Positions 16,842 to 26,327 of a DNA stretch of 64,000 nucleotides are shown piece after piece (position 1 is the stretch's first letter; each line of letters begins with the position of its first letter). Under the pieces are notes generated by a model that saw only the letters and a program-made list of their open reading frames with translations, ran no database searches and was not told the DNA's origin. The stretch is from Polaribacter sp. NJDZ03. Its GTDB lineage: Bacteria > Bacteroidota > Bacteroidia > Flavobacteriales > Flavobacteriaceae. Where the stretch lies: the NCBI RefSeq assembly GCF_019263805.1, contig NZ_CP079195.1:1331001-1395000 (forward strand), in the 5' to 3' direction. Position numbers and translations under genes: made by a program.

Positions 16842-19800
16842 TTATAATTTTCTTCTGTTGTCGTCAGACTGCGTATCTATTAATTTATTATAAGGGTCCA
16901 CGCCTACTTCAACCGGTTTTTCATTAACAATAATTGTAATCTTATTATTAATTTGTGTAATCTTATGTTTCTTTAAATACAGTTCTTTTTCCTTCGTTTT
17001 TCCATCTACTTCTTCTTTAGCAAAAACACCAATATCTATATAATCTTGCAAAGGAAGAGATAAAATTGGTTTGCTCATTTTTTCGGTTTGATAACGTAAA
17101 GTATCTCCTACTTTTTCTCCGTAAAACTTCTTTCCTTTTTCATCATTTCTATATTTAGAAACTTCAAATTCTATGTCTACTTGATATTTTCCATTTGCTA
17201 ATTGGGTAGATTTTACGTCTACAATTCTATTTTTATAAAGCGTAATTGTTTCAAACATATCTTTAATTATATATTGTAACGAATCTGGAGTTACCTTTCT
17301 TATATAATTTACCATTTCTACAGAAGTTGTGTAAGGTGCTTCTTGAAACTTTACTTTTTCTACATACTTTTTTAAAGCGCCATTTAAGTTTTCTTCACCT
17401 ATATAATCACTCAAAGCATAAAAAACCAAAGAACCTTTTTGATAACGGATATACCCTTGTCCGTCATTATACATTAACGCTTTTTCACGTTTTCTCTCCA
17501 TGGTTCTTTGCATTAAATAACCATCTAAAGCTTCTTTTAAAAATGTACGCATTTTAGGTTTTCCATTTTGATGTTCTAACACTTTTAAAGAAACATATTC
17601 CGACAAACTTTCTGATAACATTGTTGCTCCCAAAACGTCTGCTCCTATTACTTGATGCGCCCACCATTGATGCGCAACTTCGTGAACAGTAACTGCAAAA
17701 GGATAATCTACGCCATCATCATTTGTATCATCTACAGCAGCAATAAACCCAAAACCTTCAGAAAACGGAATTGTATTTGCAAATGACTGCGCAAAAGTAC
17801 CTTGAGTTCTTGGAAACTCTATAATTCTTAATTGTTTATGTTGATAAGGACTAAAATTTTTCTCGTTATAAGTAACCGAAGCTTTCATCCCTTTCATCAT
17901 TCTATCTAAATTATAATCATGCGGTTTGTGATAGTAAATTTCTAAACTAATGCCATTCCACATTTCTTTTTTAACCTGATATCTTGCCGAATTAAATGCA
18001 TAAAAATTCAACATTTTACTATCCATTTTATAATGGAAATATTTACGCCCTTCTGCTGTCCATTCTTTTTGCAAATAACCAGGTGCAATTGCAATCTGGT
18101 CTTCGGATGTAGAAACGGTTGCTTCAAAATCTATCCAATCAGAATCTTTAGAAATATACGTGTTTCCTAAAGCTGTAGAATCGGTTGGTTGTGCTTGTAA
18201 ATTATTTGGTGGTAAATCGTATTTTTCACGTGTTTTATTATCTGTAAGTTCTCCTCCTGCAGAATATCCTAAAGAAGGAAACATATTACTGTTTATAAAT
18301 GTTCCGTTTTCTCTTATTGGAGATTTTTGCTGAAACATGGTATTTTTATTACTTTTTAAATGCACTGTTAATTGCAAAGAATCTCCTGGTTGTATTCTAT
18401 TCTCAAATTTGTAAATATCAAAATTGAAAATGGTGTCTTCTAAAACCAAGTTGTTTGGTTTATTAAACTCAAACGTACTTTCTAATGAATTATGATTTAA
18501 GAAAATACTATCAATTGCTTTATCCGTTTTATTTATCATTGTAAAAACAGCACTGGCTTTGTACGTTCTTTTCTTCGGATAAATAGCAACATCGGCATTA
18601 ACTGCTACAATTCTTGGTTGTTTATAATCTTCGTATTTTTTATATTTTTTCTCCCATTCTACCGCATTTAATTCGGCTTGTTTAGATGCTGTATTTTCTT
18701 CGTCAGATTTTGTTGCTTGATAAATAGTAACTCCTAAAGTTAAAAAAGCCACTAAAATAACTGCTAAACTAATTTTTTGAGGTGTTCTAAATCTTGCTTC
18801 GGCTATTTCTATTCTTTCTTTAAAAGAACTTGGTAAACCTCTAACCCAAAATAAAATACTTGCTATCAGTAATAATGTCCCGCCTAAAACCCAGTATAAT
18901 TTGTACCATAAATATCTAGACAATGCAGAACCGTAACCATTCATATCCGAATAACTAAAACCTGGTCCTTCGTTATATTTAAAGATTGCTAACTCAATTC
19001 CTATTAAATCTAAAAACGGAATTCCGATTGCAACAATCAATAAAACTAGTAAACCTAAATATTGATTTTTAAATAAGGTTTGTACAAATATTGCCAAGAA
19101 AGCCCAAATTACATAGTTTAAAAATTTTAACCCAAATAACTCTTTTATGTAATGACCAATCTCAAAATTATAATATCCTTGATACGCCTGAAACAACATA
19201 CCAGAAACCATAATGACTGCCAATAAAACCAATTGCATTTTTAAAATAGCAATTAATTTAGAGAATAATAACGTCCAATTTGGTATTGGAGTACTATCTA
19301 CCAAGTGGTTTATTTTTGCTGTTCTAGCTCTTTGTACCAACATACCTGCATATAAAAAAGTACAAACATTTATAACAAATAAGCTAAAAATACTACCTCC
19401 GCCTAACATTTGCCAAGTTACGGGCAGTGTATCTGTTCCAAAAATTTCACTAGAAACAAATAAGGTTCCAAATAACATTAATAGTCCTACAATAAGAATA
19501 CAGATAAATGGTAAACTTTTAAAGATGTATTTAAAGTCGATGTTAGACAACCTCCACATCACTTTTAAATTCTGAATAAAAGAATAATCGTGTGTTACTT
19601 TTGGTAAACTAATTCTAGTAATTCCCCTGAAATTAGATTTTATAACTCTTTCTGATTTTGCTTTTCTAAAAGAAATTGTAATTGCATTCTGACTGAATTT
19701 AAAGTACTTAAACACCAAGCCAAAAACTAAAGAAGAAATTACCAACCAAAGCAAACGGTTATAAATAACCAATTCTTTAATAGGAATTTGCAATTCATTT

Positions 19801-20495
19801 TGTTCAGAAACGGTCCAGTATTTAGTATAATAAGAAGATGCAGAAGCCCCAAAAGGATCTAAAATTGCCAACAAAGTTGCGTGTTCTGGTTCAGATAAAA
19901 TACTAGAAATTGCACCTTGTACAAACATTAAAATAATTACGGTAATAAAACCAGCAGCTACATTTCTAGAAAAAGTAACAACCGCAAAAACAACTGCTCC
20001 AAAAAACAATATATTGGGTAAAATGTACACCAAGTAAGTTGTTAAATACGTCATTATATTAAAATCGCCCACAATGTCTGAGTTGGTTCCTGGAAATCTA
20101 AAACCAATAATCATCCCAAAGGCAACCACCAAAACGATAGCAGAAACCACTACAATACCGCTAAAAAATTTTGCGAATAAATAATTGGCTTTTGTAAACG
20201 GATACGAATACAAAATGGTATGCATTTCACTCTTAAAATCTCTATAAATAGAAACTCCGATTATTGATGGAAATAAAAAGAATATTAAAACCGTAAATGC
20301 ATTAATAATTCCTGTAACACCAATTGGCGAATTTACAATTCTAGAAGAACCTGTGGTTCCTGTAACTCCATCCCAAATACCTGCAGATGTTGCGGATAAA
20401 AAGAAAGAAATTAGTAAAAATATTGCTATGTAAATATAAAAGACAGGCTTGTTAAACCAGTATTTTAATTCTTGTTTAAAAATAGTTAAAAACAT
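16842..20495 (-). CDS. ABC transporter permease fused to M1-family aminopeptidase
   Basis: 1217 residues. The N-terminal half (about 1-590) contains two blocks of roughly six membrane helices, each typical of an ABC-2-type permease. The C-terminal half is a gluzincin peptidase facing the outside, with HEVAHQWWAHQ (zinc HEXXH at 938-942) and the third ligand Glu in SESLSEY about 20 residues later. Such fusions are a recognised Bacteroidetes family; the transported cargo is unknown. The cognate ATPase gene lies 75 bases upstream. All catalytic residues are present, so peptidase activity is plausible. It may export or release a peptide, but this is inference. Confidence 0.92.
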   Translation of the reverse strand: MFLTIFKQELKYWFNKPVFYIYIAIFLLISFFLSATSAGIWDGVTGTTGSSRIVNSPIGVTGIINAFTVLIFFLFPSIIGVSIYRDFKSEMHTILYSYPFTKANYLFAKFFSGIVVVSAIVLVVAFGMIIGFRFPGTNSDIVGDFNIMTYLTTYLVYILPNILFFGAVVFAVVTFSRNVAAGFITVIILMFVQGAISSILSEPEHATLLAILDPFGASASSYYTKYWTVSEQNELQIPIKELVIYNRLLWLVISSLVFGLVFKYFKFSQNAITISFRKAKSERVIKSNFRGITRISLPKVTHDYSFIQNLKVMWRLSNIDFKYIFKSLPFICILIVGLLMLFGTLFVSSEIFGTDTLPVTWQMLGGGSIFSLFVINVCTFLYAGMLVQRARTAKINHLVDSTPIPNWTLLFSKLIAILKMQLVLLAVIMVSGMLFQAYQGYYNFEIGHYIKELFGLKFLNYVIWAFLAIFVQTLFKNQYLGLLVLLIVAIGIPFLDLIGIELAIFKYNEGPGFSYSDMNGYGSALSRYLWYKLYWVLGGTLLLIASILFWVRGLPSSFKERIEIAEARFRTPQKISLAVILVAFLTLGVTIYQATKSDEENTASKQAELNAVEWEKKYKKYEDYKQPRIVAVNADVAIYPKKRTYKASAVFTMINKTDKAIDSIFLNHNSLESTFEFNKPNNLVLEDTIFNFDIYKFENRIQPGDSLQLTVHLKSNKNTMFQQKSPIRENGTFINSNMFPSLGYSAGGELTDNKTREKYDLPPNNLQAQPTDSTALGNTYISKDSDWIDFEATVSTSEDQIAIAPGYLQKEWTAEGRKYFHYKMDSKMLNFYAFNSARYQVKKEMWNGISLEIYYHKPHDYNLDRMMKGMKASVTYNEKNFSPYQHKQLRIIEFPRTQGTFAQSFANTIPFSEGFGFIAAVDDTNDDGVDYPFAVTVHEVAHQWWAHQVIGADVLGATMLSESLSEYVSLKVLEHQNGKPKMRTFLKEALDGYLMQRTMERKREKALMYNDGQGYIRYQKGSLVFYALSDYIGEENLNGALKKYVEKVKFQEAPYTTSVEMVNYIRKVTPDSLQYIIKDMFETITLYKNRIVDVKSTQLANGKYQVDIEFEVSKYRNDEKGKKFYGEKVGDTLRYQTEKMSKPILSLPLQDYIDIGVFAKEEVDGKTKEKELYLKKHKITQINNKITIIVNEKPVEVGVDPYNKLIDTQSDDNRRKL

Positions 20496-20539
20496 AATTT
20501 TGATATGTAAAAGTTGAACTGTTAAATTGTTTAGTTTTA

Positions 20540-20560
20540 GTTCTCGACTGCGCTCGAACG
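20540..20560. repeat. Single arm of the CTCGACTGCGCTCGA family
   Basis: CTCGACTGCGCTCGA (20543-20557) in the gap between the ABC ATPase and permease genes, identical to the core at about 11051-11065. Confidence 0.55.
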
Positions 20561-20570
20561 GACATTCTAA

Positions 20571-21458
20571 TTATGCAATTACGGGTTCATCTTGTTTTAA
20601 AGCGATAAAATACACATCATCTAATTGCGGAGTTGCAGCAATAAAATCATCCGAAGGTTTTTCGGCAGCATGTACTCTAATATTTAACGTATTATCTTGA
20701 TTGTAATTAGAAGATAAAATATTGTAGTTTTTCTCATTTTCTTCCAATGCGTCTCTCTCTATAATTTTTGTCCAAATAGTATTTTCTAATTCTTCTGTTG
20801 CTTTCTGTGGTGTAGAATGTTTTAATATTTTACCTCCGTTTAAAATTGCCATTTCATTACACAACTCTTTTACATCTTCTACAATATGTGTAGAAAAAAT
20901 AACCGTACAATTACTACCAACTTCTCGTAAAACATTTAAAAAACGATGTCTTTCTGCAGGATCTAATCCAGCTGTTGGTTCATCAACAATAATTAATTTT
21001 GGGTTGTTTAAAAGTAATTGTGCAATACCAAAACGTTGTTTCATTCCGCCAGAATATCCTGCAACATGTTTATGTCTTACATCATATAAATTGGTAATTT
21101 CTAACACCTCTTTTACAATCGCTTTTCTCTCGTCTTTTTTTGAAATTCCTTTTAAAGTAGCAAAATAATCTAATAATTCTTCTGCAGACATTTTTGGATA
21201 CACACCAAAAGATTGCGGTAAATACCCTAGCACTTTACGTAAAGACATATTGTCTTCTAAAACATTAATATCACCAAAAGTAATTGAACCAGAATCTGGA
21301 CTTTGTAACGTTGCTATGGTTCTCATTAAAGATGATTTACCTGCTCCATTTGGGCCTAACAAACCAAACATTCCTGTACCAATTTCGATACTTAGATTAT
21401 CGATTGCTTTTACGCCGTTTTTATAAGTCTTGGTTAAATTTTCAATTACTAACTTCAT
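20571..21458 (-). CDS. ABC transporter ATP-binding protein
   Basis: 295 residues from ATG 21458. The frame is open for 53 more codons upstream, but that extension is low in complexity, and the ABC fold begins at MKLVIENLTKTYKNG. Walker A is GPNGAGKS, the signature is YSGGMKQR, and Walker B is LIIVDEPTAGLDP. The extra C-terminal domain (about residues 220-295) is common in ATPases that drive ABC-2 exporters. It is the partner of the permease/peptidase fusion at 16842-20495. Confidence 0.94.
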   Translation of the reverse strand: MKLVIENLTKTYKNGVKAIDNLSIEIGTGMFGLLGPNGAGKSSLMRTIATLQSPDSGSITFGDINVLEDNMSLRKVLGYLPQSFGVYPKMSAEELLDYFATLKGISKKDERKAIVKEVLEITNLYDVRHKHVAGYSGGMKQRFGIAQLLLNNPKLIIVDEPTAGLDPAERHRFLNVLREVGSNCTVIFSTHIVEDVKELCNEMAILNGGKILKHSTPQKATEELENTIWTKIIERDALEENEKNYNILSSNYNQDNTLNIRVHAAEKPSDDFIAATPQLDDVYFIALKQDEPVIA

Positions 21459-21682
21459 ATTGTTGCTTTTAGTGATATTCGTTTGGTGATTAGTGTAAAA
21501 GTAAGCACTTTTGTTACACTTTTTTGTGATTATTTTAATGGAATTCCTAAAAAATCGTATTATTTTTACAATTGGAAATACAAAATGCTCTCCATACTTT
21601 TTCTTTTTCAAATCCATAAAAAGAAAACCTACAAACAGACATTTTAATTTTTAAATACTTTTCACACTTATAAACATATATA

Positions 21683-22771
21683 ATGGCAAAAAAATCAATA
21701 TTAAATAAAGAGTCACTTACATTTTTAGAAAAATATCTAAATAATGCGGCTCCAACTGGTTACGAATGGGAAGGTCAGAAAATTTGGATGGATTATCTAA
21801 AACCTTATGTAGACACTTTTATTACAGACACTTACGGAACTGCTGTTGGGGTTATAAACCCAGACGCAAAATACAAAGTAGTTATAGAAGGGCATGCAGA
21901 TGAAATTTCTTGGTATGTAAATTATATTTCTGATAACGGATTGATTTACGTGATTAGAAACGGAGGATCTGATCATCAAATTGCACCTAGTAAAATTGTA
22001 AACATTCATACAAAAAACGGCATTGTAAAAGGTGTTTTTGGATGGCCAGCAATTCATACAAGAGACAAAGCAAATGAACAAGCACCAAAACCAGACAATA
22101 TTTTTATTGATACAGGTTGTGCTACCAAAGCAGAAGTAGAAGCTTTAGGCGTTCATGTTGGTTGTGTAATTACCTATCCAGATGAATTTCACATCTTAAA
22201 CGGAGACAAGTTTGTTTGTAGAGCTTTAGACAACAGAATGGGTGGTTTTATGATTGCCGAAGTTGCGCGTTTATTAAAAGAAAATAAAAAAGAATTACCT
22301 TTTGGCTTGTACATAACAAACTCTGTACAAGAAGAAATTGGGTTACGTGGTGCAGAAATGATTACACAAACCATAAAACCAAATGTTGCTATTGTTACCG
22401 ACGTAACACATGATACTACAACTCCAATGATTGAGAAAAAATCTGCTGGTCTTTTAGAATTAGGTAAAGGTCCGGTTATTGCTTACGCACCAGCTGTACA
22501 ACAAAAATTACGTGATTTAATTACAGAAACTGCCGAAAAAGAAAATATTCCTTTTCAACGTTCTGCGCTTTCTAGAGCAACTGGTACAGATACAGATGCT
22601 TTTGCTTATAGCAATGGTGGGGTTGCTTCTGCTTTAATTTCTTTACCATTAAGATACATGCACACCACTGTAGAAATGGTACATAGAGATGATGTAGAAA
22701 ATGTGATTAAAATGATTTATGAAACATTATTGAATATTAAGGGTGGAGAGACTTTTTCTTATTTTGAATAA
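21683..22771 (+). CDS. M42-family metallopeptidase
   Basis: 362-residue cytoplasmic aminopeptidase of the M42 (glutamyl aminopeptidase / CelM) family, which forms dodecameric shells that trim peptides. Metal ligands are visible as the His in EGHADE, the Asp in CRALDNRMGG, the Glu pair in VQEEIGLRGA and the Asp in IVTDVTHD. Length is normal. It is divergent from the ABC ATPase gene across a 224-base gap. A REP-like element follows, so it looks monocistronic. Confidence 0.92.
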   Translation: MAKKSILNKESLTFLEKYLNNAAPTGYEWEGQKIWMDYLKPYVDTFITDTYGTAVGVINPDAKYKVVIEGHADEISWYVNYISDNGLIYVIRNGGSDHQIAPSKIVNIHTKNGIVKGVFGWPAIHTRDKANEQAPKPDNIFIDTGCATKAEVEALGVHVGCVITYPDEFHILNGDKFVCRALDNRMGGFMIAEVARLLKENKKELPFGLYITNSVQEEIGLRGAEMITQTIKPNVAIVTDVTHDTTTPMIEKKSAGLLELGKGPVIAYAPAVQQKLRDLITETAEKENIPFQRSALSRATGTDTDAFAYSNGGVASALISLPLRYMHTTVEMVHRDDVENVIKMIYETLLNIKGGETFSYFE

Positions 22772-22822
22772 ATAAAATACAGACACGAATTTCACAGATT
22801 CACACTGATAAAATTCCGTTTT

Positions 22823-22940
22823 GTCATTCCGAACGAAGAATGAGGAAGAATCTTATAATTACATAGAATGGTTATGAGATTTCTCATTAGTATATCTTGA
22901 GCAAAGTCCAAAGGCTTAAAAAAGCTCATTTAGAAATGAC
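22823..22940. repeat. REP-like element, family A (fullest copy)
   Basis: 118 bases running from GTCATTCCGAACGAAGAATG to AAAGCTCATTTAGAAATGAC, with inverted termini GTCATT/AATGAC. Internal blocks GAATCTTATAATTACATAGA and GAGATTTCTCATTAG match the copies near 5.1-6.5 kb. It has no coding capacity, so it would depend on an outside transposase if mobile. Confidence 0.65.
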
Positions 22941-22999
22941 AAACTAGTTCTTATAAAACTCTATTTAGTGATAATTAGTGAAATTCGTGTCTTATAATT

Positions 23000-23539
23000 A
23001 TGGATGAACTCTTAGACATATTAACTCCCGAAGGACAACCTACAGGAAAAACTGCTTTAAAATCTGAAGCACATAAAAACGGTTGGTTTCATGCCACGGT
23101 TCATATTTGGTTATTTACTTCGGATGAAAAAATATTGCTTCAAAAAAGAGCGTCGACAAAAAAAGTATTTCCTGGTCTGTGGGATATTTCTGTTGCAGGA
23201 CATGTTGCTGCTGGTGAAGATATTTTAACCTCGGCAAAAAGAGAAGTTTTTGAAGAAATCGGGTTACAATTAGAGACTAAAGACCTTATTAAAATTGGCA
23301 CAAGAATTCATCAAGTTTCTCATGCAAACGGAATTCAAGATAACGAACATCATCATGTTTTTATCGCAGAATTAAAAGTTCCTTTATCAACACTAACTAT
23401 TCAAGAAGAGGAAGTTGATGCTATCAAATTATATGATTTATCAACTTTAAAGAATACCGAAAATCTAGAAAATGTTTTACTCCCTAGATTTCATGCGTAT
23501 TATTGTTCGGTTTATGATAAAATTATAAATTACATTTAA
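23000..23539 (+). CDS. NUDIX hydrolase
   Basis: 179 residues with a perfect NUDIX box: G-x5-E-x7-REVFEEIG, starting GHVAAGE near residue 73. The N-terminal region (DILTPEGQPTGKTALKSEAH, then GWFHATVHIWLF) resembles the YfcD / isopentenyl-diphosphate isomerase-like branch, but isomerase activity is not implied. The substrate is unknown. It starts a group of four plus-strand genes, with 14 bases to the next. Confidence 0.88.
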   Translation: MDELLDILTPEGQPTGKTALKSEAHKNGWFHATVHIWLFTSDEKILLQKRASTKKVFPGLWDISVAGHVAAGEDILTSAKREVFEEIGLQLETKDLIKIGTRIHQVSHANGIQDNEHHHVFIAELKVPLSTLTIQEEEVDAIKLYDLSTLKNTENLENVLLPRFHAYYCSVYDKIINYI

Positions 23540-23553
23540 AAAGGTATATCAAA

Positions 23554-24330
23554 ATGAAAAAAAATAAGGTTATCAATTTATTTGGAGACAACAAAGACAT
23601 TAAAAATGCAGCAGTAAAATATTCTGCATTACTTGAAAAATTTATGTCGCCATTTGCAAAAGAGTTTGTGAATTTTGAATATCAAGAAGATATTTTTGAG
23701 TTTGCCATTAATGCTTGGAATTTTGGGAATATGAGTTCTATTCTTGATAATGATGAGTTCGAGGAAATAATATCTAATGCAAAAGATGATGCTATTAATT
23801 ATGATTTATTGCGAAAGATGATTGCATATAAAAGTCTAAATTTTGAAGAGTTTTCTAATTTTATAATTGACTTTGATATAAAAACAACAAATAAAAAACT
23901 CTCTATAACCGTAGTTACAGAAAATGAAGAGACATACATGACTAATATGTTACTTCAATCTTCAGAAACAGAACTCACGGAAGACGAGTTTGATGAAAAC
24001 TACATCAATAGATCTGCAATTTCTATTAAACCCTTGCAACCTTTTATAGATTGGCACAATGCTATTTATACAGACGCTACCATTGATACAACAGACTTTA
24101 ATGATATAAATATCTATTTAATTACCAGCACTAGTTATGCAGATATTGAGGCACATCTAAAAAAGAAATTTGATAAATATTTTATGCTCGAATTAGAGGG
24201 TTGGCATACAAACAAAACAGAATGGCCTCAAAGACGTAATTACAAAATGTTTAAAAAATGGTTTGAAGTGACTATTTCTACAGCTGTTTTTGATTTAGAA
24301 AAATCACCCGTTAGCAAAAGCGAATTCTAA
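23554..24330 (+). CDS. Hypothetical protein (258 residues)
   Basis: No signal peptide or membrane segment; acidic and rich in aromatic residues. I do not recognise the family. The N-terminal half looks helical (AALLEKF-like packing), and the C-terminal part has WHNAIY and WPQRRNYKMFKKW. It lies 14 bases after the NUDIX gene and 78 bases before the DUF294 gene, so it is probably cotranscribed with the former. Conserved-looking composition and codon use suggest it is real. Confidence 0.75.
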   Translation: MKKNKVINLFGDNKDIKNAAVKYSALLEKFMSPFAKEFVNFEYQEDIFEFAINAWNFGNMSSILDNDEFEEIISNAKDDAINYDLLRKMIAYKSLNFEEFSNFIIDFDIKTTNKKLSITVVTENEETYMTNMLLQSSETELTEDEFDENYINRSAISIKPLQPFIDWHNAIYTDATIDTTDFNDINIYLITSTSYADIEAHLKKKFDKYFMLELEGWHTNKTEWPQRRNYKMFKKWFEVTISTAVFDLEKSPVSKSEF

Positions 24331-24408
24331 ACAAAAGTATTTAACCTTCTAGATTTCATACGTATTGTTGTTTGTAGTATAAAAAGCGCATCAAAAACTA
24401 AAAAAAAG

Positions 24409-26325
24409 ATGAAAAATTCAATTGCAGAACGTGTGTATGATTTTTTAAAAAACTACCCTCCTTTTAACTTATTAGCTCCTAAAAAAATACTTGAAATTGC
24501 TACTGAAGTTTCCATCATCTATTTAGAAAAAGGAAAAGTTATTTTAAACGAAAATGATAAAATTCACAAACATTTTTACATTGTAAGAAATGGCGGAATT
24601 AGCTTGTATAAAAATTCTAATGACAAAAAAGTACTGGTAGATATTTGTGATAGTGGAGACATTTTTGGCTTAAGACCCTTAATTAGTAAAGAAAACTATT
24701 TACTAGACGCAATTGCCAATGAAGAATCTATTGTTTATGCTATTCCTATTGAAATTTTTGAAGCTGTCTCAGAAAAAAGTTTAAAGATTAATAAATACCT
24801 ATTAACTTCTTTTGCTTCTAATTCTTTTGATCCCTATACAAATGAACAAAATAACAATGTTTTTACAGATTATATAGAGAATGATAATTTGGCTTATTCT
24901 AATTTACATTCTGTAAATTACACCAAAAAACCTTTAAACTGTACCATTAAATCTACAGTTAAAGAAGCGGCAATAAAAATGAGCAATCAAAAAATTGGCT
25001 ATATTATTGTGGTTGATGAGGCTTGCGTTCCTTTAGGGATTATTACAAATGGAGATCTTAAAAGCAAAATAGCAACAGGCCTTTTTTCTATAGATACCTC
25101 TGTAAAAGAAATTATGTCATCTCCAGTAATTACACAATCTAAAAATCTTACTGTTTTAGATGCTCAGTTACAAATGATAAAACACAAGGTAGGCCATTTA
25201 TGTATTACCGCAGATGGAACTAGTAATTCTAAACTGTTAGGAATTTTAACGAACCATGATGTTTTAACTTCACTAGGGAATAACCCTATTATTATTTTAA
25301 AGGAAATTAAACGTGCTAAAAAAACGAAAGAGATTCGTGAAATTAGAAACAAAGCAAACCTACTTTTAAAATCTTATTTAGAGCTAAATATTCCGTTATC
25401 GCATATTTCTAAGATAATATCAGAAATAAATGATGGAGTTGCCATGAGAGTTATTGAGCTTTCTTTAGAAAAGATGGAAACGCCTGCACCGGCTAAATTT
25501 ACTTGGTTAACATTAGGTAGTCAGGGTAGAAAAGAACAGCTTTTATATACAGACCAAGACAACGCTCTTATTTTTGAAGATGTTAGTAAAGAACAGTACG
25601 CAGAAACAAAAGAATATTTTTTAAAACTAGCAGGTCATATCACTAAATCATTGCATAAGATTGGCTATGAATATTGTCCTGCAGAAATGATGGCAAGCAA
25701 CCCTAAATGGTGTTTATCATTGTCTGAATGGAAAGATCAATTTAACGAATGGATTTTAAATATTGATGGAGAAGCCATTTTATTATCGTCTATTTTCTTT
25801 GATTTTAATGCTATTTATGGCGACTTCTCAATGGCAAGAGCGCTAACCAAAAGCATTTTTAAAACACTAAATGAAAGGAGTCTTTTATTTGTTTTTTTAG
25901 CAAAAGAAGCAGTTGCAAGTCCATCGCCTTTAGGCTTTTTTAAACAATTTTTATTAGAGAATAATGGAGACCACAAAGATTCTTTTAATATAAAACAAAG
26001 AGCCTTAATGCCATTAATTAATGCAGCAAGACTTTTAACACTCTCCAATAATATTTTCGAGATTAACAATACTGCTCTCCGTTTTGAAAGATTAGCAGAA
26101 ATAGAACCTCAAAATAAAGAGTTGTATCAATCTTGCTCTTATGCTTTTAAAGCTTTGCTAAAATTTAAAACAAAACAGGGAATATTACACAACGATTCTG
26201 GTAAATTTATTCAATTAGAATCTTTAACAAAAGAAGAAAAGCTACAACTAAAAGGGTGCTTTAAACCAATTAGAGAGATTCAAGAAGTACTTAGCGTTAA
26301 ATTTAACTTATCCAATATCATATAA
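24409..26325 (+). CDS. cNMP-binding / CBS / DUF294 nucleotidyltransferase-like protein
   Basis: 638 residues with four parts: a cyclic-nucleotide-binding-like domain (about 15-130), a CBS pair (about 165-290), a GlnD-like nucleotidyltransferase domain with the motif GSQGRKEQLLYTDQDN near residues 369-384, and a helical DUF294 C-terminal domain (about 490-630). The active-site GS and D-x-D residues are intact, so it may transfer a nucleotide to a protein or small molecule in response to an adenylate or cNMP signal; the target is unknown. It is followed after 2 bases by a DnaQ-like exonuclease, a pairing I have seen in many genomes, often near acetate transport genes. Confidence 0.9.
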   Translation: MKNSIAERVYDFLKNYPPFNLLAPKKILEIATEVSIIYLEKGKVILNENDKIHKHFYIVRNGGISLYKNSNDKKVLVDICDSGDIFGLRPLISKENYLLDAIANEESIVYAIPIEIFEAVSEKSLKINKYLLTSFASNSFDPYTNEQNNNVFTDYIENDNLAYSNLHSVNYTKKPLNCTIKSTVKEAAIKMSNQKIGYIIVVDEACVPLGIITNGDLKSKIATGLFSIDTSVKEIMSSPVITQSKNLTVLDAQLQMIKHKVGHLCITADGTSNSKLLGILTNHDVLTSLGNNPIIILKEIKRAKKTKEIREIRNKANLLLKSYLELNIPLSHISKIISEINDGVAMRVIELSLEKMETPAPAKFTWLTLGSQGRKEQLLYTDQDNALIFEDVSKEQYAETKEYFLKLAGHITKSLHKIGYEYCPAEMMASNPKWCLSLSEWKDQFNEWILNIDGEAILLSSIFFDFNAIYGDFSMARALTKSIFKTLNERSLLFVFLAKEAVASPSPLGFFKQFLLENNGDHKDSFNIKQRALMPLINAARLLTLSNNIFEINNTALRFERLAEIEPQNKELYQSCSYAFKALLKFKTKQGILHNDSGKFIQLESLTKEEKLQLKGCFKPIREIQEVLSVKFNLSNII

Positions 26326-26327
26326 TT

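Noticed and set aside
21459..21617. N-terminal extension of the ABC ATPase
   Set aside because: The extra 53 residues are basic and low in complexity and precede the normal ABC N-terminus; the start was set at 21458.
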